Positions 9,275 through 18,050 of a DNA stretch of 64,000 nt are shown one piece after another. The notes beneath the pieces are model-generated. The model did not search any database and was not told the origin of the DNA. It saw only the letters and a list, made by a program, of their open reading frames with translations. The position numbers and the translations under genes were made by a program. The number at the start of each line of letters is the position of its first letter. Position 1 is the stretch's first letter. Location: assembly GCA_003225495.1 (NCBI GenBank), contig QIAJ01000169.1, forward strand, positions 24,826 through 88,825, written 5' to 3'. This stretch comes from Acidobacteriota bacterium. GTDB taxonomy: Bacteria > Acidobacteriota > Terriglobia > Terriglobales > Acidobacteriaceae.

Positions 9275-11443
9275 CTAGTGCGGTAGAGCGTGTGCCTGTA
9301 CCATCAGCCACACTCCCTGCGCGATCAAGGCCCGGGCCTTTGCATCGCTGAACGATTGTCCGTTGAATGTGGCGCCTTCCAGCAGTGCCTTCATCTGCGT
9401 GGAAACCGCATCCCGTTGCGAAGTGAGTGACTGAATCTGTCCTTCAACGGAGTTGTAGGTTGCATCGCCAGCATCATTAGAGGCCAATGCAAACGTGGAC
9501 GATTTAAGCGTATCCATCGCAAACTGCCCGAACGGTGCGTTCAACTGTTTATACGTTCTAGCTAGCGCGATAAAGCTCTCGCTTCTTTTCACAGCTTTCG
9601 GTACCGAGTTACCCTCAAGAATCTCCGCGATCAAGCGCCCGTCATGAACATAGTCGTCCTTCAGGCCGACCAAGTTCAGGATCGTCGGTCGGAGATCGGT
9701 GTGATCCGACCAGGTTCTTGAGTCGACGCCTCTACCCTCCACGCCCGGCCCAACATAGCCGGCCCAGGTCGAGGCAATCTCATCTTGGATGTCACCATGG
9801 TTCCACGCAAAGCTCTGTGAACTACGCGCCGGAATAAACGCGCAATCGCTCGGCGTCACACAAATACCCCCACCGGTGGCGAAGAAGAACCAATTCGGAT
9901 CGGCAAACGGCGTGAACGTAGGCGTACGGAACGGATCCGCTGTGACCATGTGCAACGTCTTCATCCCAGTGTGGTCTGCGAGCGCCACCATGATGTTGTT
10001 TTCGACCACGTTTGTGTATGGGTTCAGCCAGTTCAACTGAGCCAACTCGCGTTCCAGGCTGCGGACAACCGGATCAGTCTGATCCCGAAGAGGCTGCGTG
10101 CTTGTGCCATTGACATACACGGTTGGGGCGTCGTCGGAATGCACCGAGAATACCGTCGAGTCGCCGGACTGAGTAAGAGTCATGCGCCGGAGATCGGCAT
10201 TGATTTCGCCCACGCGGTTGTAGTTGCATGGCGTCGTCACGCCGTCGCAACCGGCAGGTGTCGGTTGATCGCCGGCAAAGTGGTCGCCCTCATCTACCGT
10301 GAAGACGAAGAGCGTGTTCTTGCGGTTGATTCCATCCGCTTCGAGTCGATCAAAGAACTTTTGGAACGCGACATCGTAGTCGTGCAACTGCTGAACATAC
10401 CCAGCCTCGCCCGGACCGTACGCGAAGTGAATGTTGCCGGACGTCCCATGTCCGTCATGTGCATCCGAAACGTATGCATAAGTTACCGGAATTCCCGCTT
10501 CCTGCATTTGCGCAACATAGGACAGCGAGACCGTCGCTTCCATGCCGTCGAATCCCGGGAACCCAATATGCCCAGTCGCATCCTGGATCACATTGCCGTT
10601 GAGATCGGTCATCGGTCCGCTCGCCTTGATCACCGGATTGACGTACTTCGCGCCAAACAGCCCGCTAAATCCGGAGTATCCACCGGGTTCGTCCGGCAAC
10701 AAATCGGGACGGACATGGCTCGAAGCCGCGCATACCGCCGATCCCTGCGCACAATGCACGCCGATGCCGACAAAATCCGCGAAGCCCTGTGCCGGATCGG
10801 CAGCCACTTCGGCCGCTTCCTCCGAGTTGGGTCCAAAAACGATCGGAATGTCGATTGCTGTGTTCTCAAGAACTGTGTTCGCTGTAGCAACTGCCCCGAA
10901 ATCACATCCCGCACGCGCAAATGGAACCCACGGCGCCGGTGCGATTTTGCCGTTCTCGTTGATCATCTCGGGAGTGGTATCCGTACTGCTGCCCGCGGGA
11001 TCAAAGAGCGGCGCCGTCCAGTAAGCGAATGAAACCCCGGTGCGGGTCGTACCATCCGTCTTGAAATAGCGGAAGCTATTCGACACCGGCTGCCCCATCC
11101 GGTCCGGATAAACGCCGGCCAACGATGTCAGAATTCCAGTGGCTGTGTGGGAGATCAGAGCAGTATGGTCGTTGCTGAGCAGCGTTCCATGGCTGGTGAT
11201 GAAGTTGAGGAGGTGCGGCATCTGCTCGAGGTCAGACGGCACATTCGGATTATCGCGGCGAAAATGCGTGTTGTCGAACTGAATATAGATCACATGATGA
11301 ATGTTGCTTTTCGGCGACTGAAGCTGGCAACCGCTCCCGTTCGAGGAAGCGGCAGCGACTCCAAAAGGCGTAATCATTAGGAAGGCTGAAAACACAAAAA
11401 GCAGATGCATTCTGCTTCGCTGGCTTGACTGGAAGGTAGGCAT
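9275..11443 (-). CDS. Secreted alkaline-phosphatase-superfamily protein
   Basis: 722 residues from MPTFQSSQRSRMHLLFVFSAFL, a start backed by GAGGAG 7 bp upstream and giving a good signal peptide; the track start at 11473 is 10 codons further up. The mature protein begins with VIYIQFDNTHFRRD, then HLLNFITSHGTLLSNDHTAL with a Thr placed like the phosphatase nucleophile. Further metal-ligand-like motifs are AYVSDAHDGHG, FVFTVDEGDHFAGD and SDHTDLRPTILNLVG (DH pair). The pattern fits the alkaline phosphatase/nucleotide pyrophosphatase/sulfatase fold, acting in the periplasm or outside. The specific substrate is unknown. It is divergent from the LytTR regulator. Confidence 0.7.
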   Translation of the reverse strand: MPTFQSSQRSRMHLLFVFSAFLMITPFGVAAASSNGSGCQLQSPKSNIHHVIYIQFDNTHFRRDNPNVPSDLEQMPHLLNFITSHGTLLSNDHTALISHTATGILTSLAGVYPDRMGQPVSNSFRYFKTDGTTRTGVSFAYWTAPLFDPAGSSTDTTPEMINENGKIAPAPWVPFARAGCDFGAVATANTVLENTAIDIPIVFGPNSEEAAEVAADPAQGFADFVGIGVHCAQGSAVCAASSHVRPDLLPDEPGGYSGFSGLFGAKYVNPVIKASGPMTDLNGNVIQDATGHIGFPGFDGMEATVSLSYVAQMQEAGIPVTYAYVSDAHDGHGTSGNIHFAYGPGEAGYVQQLHDYDVAFQKFFDRLEADGINRKNTLFVFTVDEGDHFAGDQPTPAGCDGVTTPCNYNRVGEINADLRRMTLTQSGDSTVFSVHSDDAPTVYVNGTSTQPLRDQTDPVVRSLERELAQLNWLNPYTNVVENNIMVALADHTGMKTLHMVTADPFRTPTFTPFADPNWFFFATGGGICVTPSDCAFIPARSSQSFAWNHGDIQDEIASTWAGYVGPGVEGRGVDSRTWSDHTDLRPTILNLVGLKDDYVHDGRLIAEILEGNSVPKAVKRSESFIALARTYKQLNAPFGQFAMDTLKSSTFALASNDAGDATYNSVEGQIQSLTSQRDAVSTQMKALLEGATFNGQSFSDAKARALIAQGVWLMVQAHALPH

Positions 11444-11801
11444 GTTGAATCTCCTCGTGCGTAAAGATATCAATCTTTGGGTGCAGCAAGATTAAGGGCA
11501 GATGAAGATTGGACAGCAGCACGGTCTATTGCGCGGTCGCCTCTTCGCGGGTATTGAACCTGATACGCCTCCATCACCACCTCCCGTTCTGGAATTCGGA
11601 GCAGGTTGGCCAGATCAGCCTAAGGGCGGCGCATCCGCCCACTTACTTCAAGTTGGGAATGGCCCCCAACAGTGAGAACGATACGCCAGAAACCTGTTAG
11701 TCATCAAGCGCTCCTGAAGACGGGTTTGCTCCGCATTTCCGCGGTGGCTATACTCACCAATGGTGGCGCTGCGATGTCTTCGTCGCCTGGCTCTGAACGT
11801 T
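11444..11801. other. Intergenic region between divergent genes, no gene seen
   Basis: About 360 bp separate the secreted phosphatase gene and the LytTR regulator. Short ORFs here are not protein-like. It should hold both promoters, but I could not pick convincing -35/-10 pairs. No repeat or hairpin stands out. Confidence 0.4.
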
Positions 11802-12581
11802 ATGCCACTTTCCGCGGTCATCGTCGATGACGAACAACTGGCGCGCGACGAACTCGCCTTCCTCGTCCAGAGTCTTGCCGACGTGAATGTCGTCGCCCAG
11901 GGCAAGAACGGACTCGAAGCCGTCAACCTGATCAAGGAGCACAATCCCGACCTGGTCTTTCTCGATGTTCAGATGCCCGGCTTGGACGGCTTCGGCGTCA
12001 TCAAAAAGCTTCTCGACCGCAAAGTAGCGCTTCCCAAGTTTATTTTCGCCACCGCCTTCGATCAGTATGCAGTCAAAGCCTTCGAAGTGAACGCCGTTGA
12101 CTACATTCTTAAGCCCTTCGACAAGAAACGAGTGGCGCAGTCGGTGGAAAAAGCGCGCGCCAAGATCGAGGGCGGCGCCGGGTCGGACGAAAAATTCGAG
12201 ACACTCGTGCGCATGCTCGAGTCGCAGAAATCACAGACCGCAAAGATCCTTATCAAAGCGGCGGGCCGGCTATTCCTGGCTGACTCAAAAGACATCTGTT
12301 ACGCCACGATCGAAGATGGAGTCATCACAGTAGTGACAAGCGGCCACACCGGCATGGAAGGCCAGTCGAACTGCCGCACTCTGGAAGAACTGAATGACAA
12401 CCTAAACCCTAGTTTGTTCTGGCGGGCGCACCGATCCTTCCTCGTAAACATCCAGCACATCCGGGAAGTGGTGCCCTGGTTCAAGAGTTCCTACCAGCTC
12501 CGCATGGACGACAAGAAGCAGACAGAAATTCCCGTCAGCCGGGCGCAGACGCGCCGCTTGCGCGAACTCTTCAACCTGTAG
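11802..12581 (+). CDS. LytTR-family response regulator
   Basis: 259 residues from MPLSAVIVDDEQLARDELAF; the track start at 11760 adds 14 residues that do not fit a receiver domain. The receiver spans about 1-120, with the DD pair near the N-terminus, the phospho-acceptor Asp in LVFLDVQMPGLDG, and Lys in YILKPFDKKRV. The LytTR DNA-binding domain covers about 150-258 (ILIKAAGRLFLADSKDICYA ... FWRAHRSFLVNIQHIREV). No sensor kinase lies next to it. It resembles AlgR/LytR-type cytoplasmic regulators. The start is uncertain because no clear Shine-Dalgarno precedes it. Confidence 0.9.
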   Translation: MPLSAVIVDDEQLARDELAFLVQSLADVNVVAQGKNGLEAVNLIKEHNPDLVFLDVQMPGLDGFGVIKKLLDRKVALPKFIFATAFDQYAVKAFEVNAVDYILKPFDKKRVAQSVEKARAKIEGGAGSDEKFETLVRMLESQKSQTAKILIKAAGRLFLADSKDICYATIEDGVITVVTSGHTGMEGQSNCRTLEELNDNLNPSLFWRAHRSFLVNIQHIREVVPWFKSSYQLRMDDKKQTEIPVSRAQTRRLRELFNL

Positions 12582-12646
12582 GAAATCCCGGGAAAATTGG
12601 GGGCGGGCCCAACCCTGCCGAGCATCCGCCCCAGGGGAGGAAATGA

Positions 12647-13357
12647 CTACGAGGCAATAGCCTGCAACGCAATGCGATTCGAAATCACCAGTGTCGACCC
12701 TTCCAGTCGAATCAACTCTCTTCGTTTCATATCACTAAGTAATCGGGTTACGGTTTCTCGCGACGATCCAATCATTTGGGCGATCTCTTCGTGGGTGAAG
12801 TCGGTGGCTACGTGAACCTCCAGGTTGTGAGGCTCCTTCGACGCCCACGACAGCAACAGCCGAGCCAGTTTTTCTGTCGAACTACGCGCCAGCAGCAAAT
12901 CGTGCACATCACGGAAGGTGGTCCCGATCTCCTGGCTTATAAGCCGGGCGCAGGCCAGCGCCGCGTGGCCGTTCTGATCGATAAGATGGAGAAAACTTTC
13001 GCGGTCGACGAACTTGATCTGGCACAGTTCCACCGTAGTTGCCTCAATGGGGGAGGGCTGACCGGAAACCAATGCGCTCAATCCCAATACCTGGCGTTCG
13101 CCGGCTACTTTCAGAATCACCGTCTTACCATCTTTCGCCTCCACCGAAAGCTTAACGCGTCCGGAACAAACGATATACACGCCCCGCGGCGCCTGGCCTT
13201 CAATCATCAGCACCACATCCGGTGGATACAGCGTCAGGTGTCCCAGCCCATGCAATTCCGTAAGGAGCGGATGCGGCAGGTCGCAGAAGTCACCCTTGCG
13301 CCGCAAGGTGCAGCCGAGACAGCCGTCGGAAAACATGAAATGCCGGGGCACACCCAT
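12647..13357 (-). CDS. Crp/Fnr-family transcriptional regulator with N-terminal Cys cluster
   Basis: 236 residues; AGGAG lies 6 bp before the ATG. The cNMP-type beta-roll covers about 35-140 (VYIVCSGRVKLSVEAKDGK) and a C-terminal winged HTH covers 160-230 (FTHEEIAQMIGSSRETVTRLLSDMK). Cysteines at about 13, 16 and 25 (CLGCTLRRKGDFC) plus one near 112 (ELCQIKF) are laid out much like the four [4Fe-4S] ligands of FNR. This suggests an oxygen- or NO-sensing regulator, but spacing differs slightly (C-x2-C-x8-C against C-x2-C-x5-C). It lies upstream of, and reads in the same direction as, no close partner gene. Confidence 0.88.
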   Translation of the reverse strand: MGVPRHFMFSDGCLGCTLRRKGDFCDLPHPLLTELHGLGHLTLYPPDVVLMIEGQAPRGVYIVCSGRVKLSVEAKDGKTVILKVAGERQVLGLSALVSGQPSPIEATTVELCQIKFVDRESFLHLIDQNGHAALACARLISQEIGTTFRDVHDLLLARSSTEKLARLLLSWASKEPHNLEVHVATDFTHEEIAQMIGSSRETVTRLLSDMKRRELIRLEGSTLVISNRIALQAIAS

Positions 13358-13565
13358 TGAGACTCCTGCTCGCCACGATCTTTGGTTGGCAGATCGTTTT
13401 CAGGGGGAGTGAAAATGTGCCGAGCAAATAAAGGTATGCACACGGTTGACCAGACCAACCCTTCGATCAAGTGGAACAAAGCAGGATTCTTATTGAGTCA
13501 TCGGCGCTCATGGGTAGGTTCGATCGCCGGGGGAATGGCACTCCTGACGGAGGATCGGCATGACT

Positions 13566-15680
13566 TCACGCGATATATTCTGTGCGGGAGATACCCAGTC
13601 TCTGGAGCTTGTATTGAAGTGTCGTCCGCTTTAGTCCCAATCGCGCCGCCGCTCCTCTTGGACCGGAAAGAACGCCGCGAGTCTGGCGCAGCACTTCGAT
13701 AATATGTTCTCGCTCCCGATCTTCAAGAGTGCCCTCCGCGCCACCCCGCTGTCGTGAAATCTCCTGTCTTAACTCAGCGAGCGGCGCCCGCAGAACGCTG
13801 CCTTCTGACAGGATCACTGAACGCTCAATAAAGTTTTCCAGCTCACGAATGTTCCCTGGCCAACTCCACTGTCGCATAGCCGCGAGCGCTTCAGCAGGAA
13901 CTGTCTCAATCCTGCGTGACAGCCGGACCCCCGACTTTTCCACGAAATGATTGACGAGCATCGGAATGTCTTCGCTCCGGTCGCGCAACGCAGGCAGGTG
14001 CAATGGGAAAACATGCAGCCTGTAAAACAGATCGCTGCGGAACTGCTTTTCTTCTACTGCGTGCGCCAAGTCACGATTGGTTGCCGCGATGAGCCGAGTG
14101 TCCACCCGAATCGTGCGAGTGCCGCCGAGCCGCTCGAACTCCTGATCCTGGAGAACGCGCAGCAACTTCGGTTGTAACTCCAGCGCGATTTCGCCGATCT
14201 CGTCCAGAAACAATGTGCCTTTGTCCGCCAGTTCCAGTCGCCCGATCTTTTGGCTTACTGCTCCCGTAAACGCACCCTTCTCGTGCCCGAACAACTCGCT
14301 TTCCAGCAGTCCAGTTGGGATCGCTGCGCAATTCACCTTGATAAAACTGCGCTCTTTGCGACGGCTCATAGCATGGATGGCGCGAGCCACGCGCTCTTTG
14401 CCTGTACCGGTTTCACCTGTGATCAGGACCGTGGAATCCGTAACAGCGACTATCGAGGCGTAATCCAAAACGCGCTTCAACGCTGGGCTACTGCCCACAA
14501 TTTTGTCCCACCCCTTCTCGCTTCGGATTTCGCTCTCCAGATAGCGCTTTTCACCCGCGAGACGGTCCTTGAGCTGTGCGACCTCGCGATAAGCATTAGC
14601 GTTTCGGATCGCCGGCGCAATCAAGTTCGCGACCTGCTGAAGATATTCCGTATCTTCCGGATGAAATGCATTCCTGCGGAGGCTGCCCACATTAATGGAC
14701 CCGAGCACCTGTTCCCCTAAGAGCAACGGGACATTACACAGCGAATGAATGCCCGCCTCCAGCATTTTCTTCGTCACTGGGATTCCGGACTTCTCCAAGT
14801 CTTCTGTGGTCCACACCGTGACACTGCGCGTCTCGATCGCACGGGCAGCCGTACCTTCTGCGGTCAATACGCGGCGGTAACGGTCAGTCAGCAACGACTC
14901 CAGTCCGGGCACATGATCCACGGCATACGCGCGCAGAAATTTCCTGTCATCTTCCAGAAGAGCGAGAACAGTGTGATCGCAACCCGTGATTTGCCGCACA
15001 TTGGCAAACACCAGCGTCAACAGCGTCTCGAGTTCCAGGCTGGAACTCAGCTGCCGGCCAATTGTCACTAAACCCTGCAAACGTTCCCGCTGCTCTTTAC
15101 TGTCGCGGTGGGCTTGCTGATTCTCCAGGGCCAGAGAAACTAAGAAGGCGACTCGGTGAAAGAATTCCAGATCTCCTGAATCCAGAATCTCGGGAACTTT
15201 CTTACCCAGTCCGATGGCTCCGAAACGACGTTTCGCGGTGCTCACGGGCAGCACCGTATACGACCGTACTCCATGCTTGCGAAGCTCCTGCATGCAAGTG
15301 GGATAGCGCTTCTCCTTCTCGACGTCGGAAATGGTAATCGTCTCCTGGCGCATCCAGACCCATCCGGTCACGCACTCGTCCACCGCGAATGCATCGCACT
15401 GGCCGCTCTCCTGGGTTCGGCTCCAGTAGTGCGTCACCATACAGTTCTGACTTGGATCGTGCTGGGAGAATTTCAGGAAGTCGCACTCCGTCAGGTCCAG
15501 AATGCGCGGCGCAATCTCTCGAAACAAATCCGGCGCGCTTCGCGACCGGATCACTAAATCGACTGCTTCGATTAGTCCCCGGTCACGGGAACCATCCTGC
15601 CCGGATGCCCCCGATCGATTGTCATGCTGATTCTCGTTCGGCCGTGCCTCTTCCCCAAGCCGAGGCGAATCCTCCGCCAT
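13566..15680 (-). CDS. Sigma54-dependent activator with two GAF domains (FhlA-like)
   Basis: I choose the start MAEDSPRLGEEARPN at 15680 because GGAGGGG stands 7 bp upstream; the track start adds an Arg-rich 11 residues. The protein is ~704 residues. Two GAF-like domains occupy about 40-190 and 200-370. The AAA+ domain follows with Walker A GETGTGKE, the sigma54-contact loop GAFTGA, Walker B GTLFLDEIGEI and DLFYRLHVFPLHLPALRDR. A Fis-type HTH closes the protein (AARLGLKRTTLQYKLQRLGI). It hydrolyses ATP to open sigma54 promoters; the GAF domains probably sense a small ligand. No sigma54 promoter is evident nearby. Confidence 0.92.
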   Translation of the reverse strand: MAEDSPRLGEEARPNENQHDNRSGASGQDGSRDRGLIEAVDLVIRSRSAPDLFREIAPRILDLTECDFLKFSQHDPSQNCMVTHYWSRTQESGQCDAFAVDECVTGWVWMRQETITISDVEKEKRYPTCMQELRKHGVRSYTVLPVSTAKRRFGAIGLGKKVPEILDSGDLEFFHRVAFLVSLALENQQAHRDSKEQRERLQGLVTIGRQLSSSLELETLLTLVFANVRQITGCDHTVLALLEDDRKFLRAYAVDHVPGLESLLTDRYRRVLTAEGTAARAIETRSVTVWTTEDLEKSGIPVTKKMLEAGIHSLCNVPLLLGEQVLGSINVGSLRRNAFHPEDTEYLQQVANLIAPAIRNANAYREVAQLKDRLAGEKRYLESEIRSEKGWDKIVGSSPALKRVLDYASIVAVTDSTVLITGETGTGKERVARAIHAMSRRKERSFIKVNCAAIPTGLLESELFGHEKGAFTGAVSQKIGRLELADKGTLFLDEIGEIALELQPKLLRVLQDQEFERLGGTRTIRVDTRLIAATNRDLAHAVEEKQFRSDLFYRLHVFPLHLPALRDRSEDIPMLVNHFVEKSGVRLSRRIETVPAEALAAMRQWSWPGNIRELENFIERSVILSEGSVLRAPLAELRQEISRQRGGAEGTLEDREREHIIEVLRQTRGVLSGPRGAAARLGLKRTTLQYKLQRLGISRTEYIA

Positions 15681-16545
15681 GCGCACACCCCTCCGCCTTC
15701 TGCGTAGACGCATCGAGCAGTTACACTGAGCCGGAAATCTTGGGGGGATTTGCCACCGGCCTTTTTACAGGCGGTGCAACGCGATTTCGTCAAATATTAT
15801 TCGCCCTGCGTCGCAGTCGCCGGTTCCATTCTTGGAATCCGGTCTCTTTACTCCCGGTCGGGAGTCCCCCTCAGGTCTGCGACCTTAATCTCCAAAGAGC
15901 GCCCCATCTGGAGAGCACATCCTGACTTGACCACAAGTTACTAGTCAAGGCTTTTTGATGCCTCCTTTTGCTTCGGTCCTGGCATGTTCGCTTTTTGGAA
16001 CAGGGCAGACGGCCCCGCTAGACTTCCCAATGACGGCTAACTGCACTATAGATTCATTAGGATTTAGAGGATATCTCGACTAACAGCGTTCGAACCCAAC
16101 GAAGATGAGCATAGGTGTAACGCTGCCCGGCGGCCAGAATGTCCGAGGATCCTACATCCGCACGGCATTTAGAGAGAGTGCAACAAATCAGGAACGCATA
16201 GTCCGAATAGGCAGTTCTGCTCCCGTTTGACTGTTTCACTTCCAGCAACAATTCACCACGCGGGTTCTGGTAGTCTCGTGATCCTGTACCCTTTTGGGAA
16301 ATTAAGAAGGTAGAACTTAGTACTTTTACAAAATCAAAACAACCTTCTCTGAAGCACACGAAGCAGCAGTCCCAAAACAGGAATTAAACCCAGACTAGGG
16401 AGGGTCCGCGACCCACAGTTCGGTGCTAGAATACCGCCTCGCGTGTTCCGCAATACGAACAAGAAGGCTTCAGACCTTCCCTTCGAAGAATAGAAGGTAG
16501 CGGCGCGCTTTGTTACATTTTCAAAAAAGTGCAGAGGGGTGCGCA
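15681..16545. other. Long gene-poor region between sigma54 activator and HTH gene
   Basis: About 865 bp without a convincing gene. The largest ORF (16057-16359, minus) has no family resemblance. One imperfect palindrome is visible near 15925, CTTGAC-N12-GTCAAG, which could be an operator for the divergent regulator. Base composition is less GC-rich than in the neighbours, as expected for non-coding or recently acquired DNA. Confidence 0.4.
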
Positions 16546-16938
16546 GTGGAACTTAAGGGAGGATACAAACTTCGTGTTTTGAGGGAAGCCCTCGGCTGCA
16601 CGATGCGTGACGTTGAAAACGCGAGCCTTCAGATTGCGCGGAGGCTGGGAAGCGAGGAATTTGGTATTCCTCCCAGTCGATTGTCGGACATCGAAACCAA
16701 GGGAGTTGTTCCCAGCGTTTTCCGGTTTTATTCCTTGGCGGCGATTTATCGTCGTGACTATCGGGAATTACTTTCGTGGTACGGCGTGGACCTGAACGAC
16801 ATCCATCTCGATGTCGGTGCCGCACATCCCCCAAACTCACATCTTACTAAGGCTTCCGAAAGCATCGCCCAAATTTCCATTCCCGTTCGCCTGGACCCAG
16901 GATTCAGCCTCAAGACGACCACGAACTTGGTCGAATGA
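16546..16938 (+). CDS. HTH (XRE-like) regulator half, N-terminal part of a split HTH/S24-like protein
   Basis: 131 residues from a GTG at 16546, with AGAGGGG 6-7 bp upstream; the track start at 16510 lacks this signal. YKLRVLREALGCTMRDVENA and SRLSDIETKGVVPSVFRFYSLAAIYRRD form the helix-turn-helix region common in acidobacterial XRE-like proteins. It ends PVRLDPGFSLKTTTNLVE. In the homologues I recall, the chain continues directly into an S24/LexA-like domain; here that domain is the next ORF, overlapping by ATGA. A one-base loss would explain the split. Likely a DNA-binding repressor. Confidence 0.65.
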   Translation: MELKGGYKLRVLREALGCTMRDVENASLQIARRLGSEEFGIPPSRLSDIETKGVVPSVFRFYSLAAIYRRDYRELLSWYGVDLNDIHLDVGAAHPPNSHLTKASESIAQISIPVRLDPGFSLKTTTNLVE

Positions 16939-17357
16939 TCGAACAATGGGGCGTTGTGCCGCTCTCTTATTTGTCTATGTTTGCTGCGGACGACCGTTAC
17001 TCATACGGCTACATCGGGTCGGAGGATTTCACCATGTACCCGATTTTGCCGCCCGGCAGTTTTGTGCAGGTGGACGAACGCAAGAACAAGGCGGCAGAGG
17101 GCGCATGGCGCACGGAGTTCGAGCGCCCCATCTACTTCGTCGAGACCCGTGAGGGCTTTGTCTGTTCCTGGTGCCAAGTGCAGCGGGACAACATCGTGCT
17201 GCAACCGCATCCCTTGTCGTCTGTGCCTGTTCGCATTCTGCGGCATCCACAAGAGGCTGAAATTATCGGACAGGTGGTCGGGGTGGCGATGTGTCTTGGT
17301 GACTGGCGTGTGCTTGGGTCTCCACTAGAGCCGACAATGCGTGCAGAACTGCCATAA
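16935..17357 (+). CDS. S24/LexA-like sensor domain, C-terminal part of the split regulator
   Basis: 140 residues starting MIEQWGVVPLSYLSMFAADD, in the -1 frame relative to the HTH ORF and overlapping it by 4 bp (ATGA). YGYIGSEDFTMYPILPPGSF and VQVDERKNKAAEGAW, then FERPIYFVETREGFVCSWC, VLQPHPLSS and IGQVVGVAMCLGDW, match the C-terminal half of acidobacterial HTH proteins. The fold resembles the S24 peptidase domain of LexA/CI, but the position expected for the nucleophilic Ser before Met-Tyr-Pro is Thr, so self-cleavage is doubtful. It may be made by translational coupling, or be half of a frameshifted gene. The last ~30 residues overlap the convergent gene. Confidence 0.6.
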   Translation: MIEQWGVVPLSYLSMFAADDRYSYGYIGSEDFTMYPILPPGSFVQVDERKNKAAEGAWRTEFERPIYFVETREGFVCSWCQVQRDNIVLQPHPLSSVPVRILRHPQEAEIIGQVVGVAMCLGDWRVLGSPLEPTMRAELP

Positions 17358-17706
17358 GGTGGCTCTGCGAAGCCGCCGCCGCGCCGGCTGGCAGCGCTTG
17401 CAGTGTCAGCTTTCCCAAAGACGAGAGGAACGCAACGGCTGTGATCTGAGCACTTGACGCGGAGCTACTCAGATCCTCGACCAACACGCGCAAAGGAGTT
17501 CGTAATATCCGTGTAAGTACCGCACCATGAGATGTGCGCATCGCTCGCCGGGCCGCTTCCTCGCCATGCACCCTTCCCATTCCCCAGTGAGAATACTTCC
17601 CGCGGCCATCGTGCAACTCAGCGAAGTAGTTCAATTTTCCTAGAAGTCCGGGAATGGCGCCTAAGCTGGTGCCTTCGAAGTCTTCAAGAGCGGATCTGAG
17701 CGGCAC
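17263..17706 (-). CDS. Conserved-looking hypothetical protein, GTG start
   Basis: 147 residues from a GTG: MPLRSALEDFEGTSLGAIPG, then LLGKLNYFAELHDGRGKYSH, HWGMGRVHGEEAARRAM and LTRILRTPLRVLVEDL. The N-terminal ~90 residues look like a real globular, mostly helical domain that I associate with acidobacterial hypotheticals found near HTH proteins; the Ala/Ser-rich C-terminus is poor. Its 3' end overlaps the S24-like ORF by 95 bp tail to tail. No function can be assigned. The open frame extends upstream of the GTG (YGSRSAFEAFLGKNSF), but without a start codon. Confidence 0.55.
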   Translation of the reverse strand: MPLRSALEDFEGTSLGAIPGLLGKLNYFAELHDGRGKYSHWGMGRVHGEEAARRAMRTSHGAVLTRILRTPLRVLVEDLSSSASSAQITAVAFLSSLGKLTLQALPAGAAAASQSHLMAVLHALSALVETQAHASHQDTSPPRPPVR

Positions 17707-17794
17707 AAAAGAATTCTTCCCTAGAAAAGCTTCGAAAGCGGATCTCGATCCGTAAATTTACTGTTTCCGAAAACCTGTTAAGTGGGCCGCTCTC

Positions 17795-17806
17795 GTACAA
17801 CCGTAC
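17795..17806. promoter_or_regulatory. Candidate operator GTAC-N4-GTAC upstream of the small peptide gene
   Basis: CGTACAACCGTACG lies ~55 bp before the 42-residue peptide gene and within the region where its promoter should be. The dyad has the size of LexA/CI-type operators, which suits the nearby split HTH/S24 regulator. Single occurrence, so the support is weak. Confidence 0.2.
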
Positions 17807-17860
17807 GCTGCTAAGCGCAAAGTATCACGGAACAATTCCCTTTTCCAAAGGAGAAACACC

Positions 17861-17989
17861 GTGAAAAAAATGTTATTCGTGCTCGCAGCCCTTTTGTTGC
17901 TAACCACCGCCAGCGTGCCCTGCCTCGCTGACGGGAACCCCTGGCCTCGCGGTACTCAATGTCCTCCCGGGACGGTTTGCCCGGCCTAA
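17861..17989 (+). CDS. Small secreted peptide (42 aa), not in the ORF track
   Basis: A GTG at 17861 with a strong AAAGGAG 8 bp upstream opens the frame MKKMLFVLAALLLLTTASVP, CLADGNPWPRGTQCPPGTVC, PA. The first ~24 residues are a textbook signal peptide with a likely cut after CLA. The mature part would be ~19 residues, rich in Pro and Gly, with two Cys spaced by six (CPPGTVC) that could form a disulfide. Nothing in it suggests an enzyme; a secreted signal, toxin-like or structural peptide is possible. It sits between a regulator and a membrane-protein pair, which hints at a signalling or immunity role. Confidence 0.6.
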   Translation: MKKMLFVLAALLLLTTASVPCLADGNPWPRGTQCPPGTVCPA

Positions 17990-18050
17990 CCTCGGGGGCG
18001 CGATTTGATTGCAAATTTGCGGCGGGCGCAATATAGTGCCCTCCAGCAAT

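Noticed and set aside
9950-11032. 360-codon ORF on the plus strand
   Set aside because: It is antisense to the secreted phosphatase gene, which has a signal peptide, a ribosome-binding site and family motifs. The product has no domain-like pattern.
15960-16000. Sigma54 promoter (TGGCATGTTCGCTT)
   Set aside because: The GG-to-GC spacing is not the required 10 bp, so it is not a -24/-12 element.
16057-16359. 100-codon ORF in the long gap
   Set aside because: No family pattern and no ribosome-binding site; I treat the region as non-coding.
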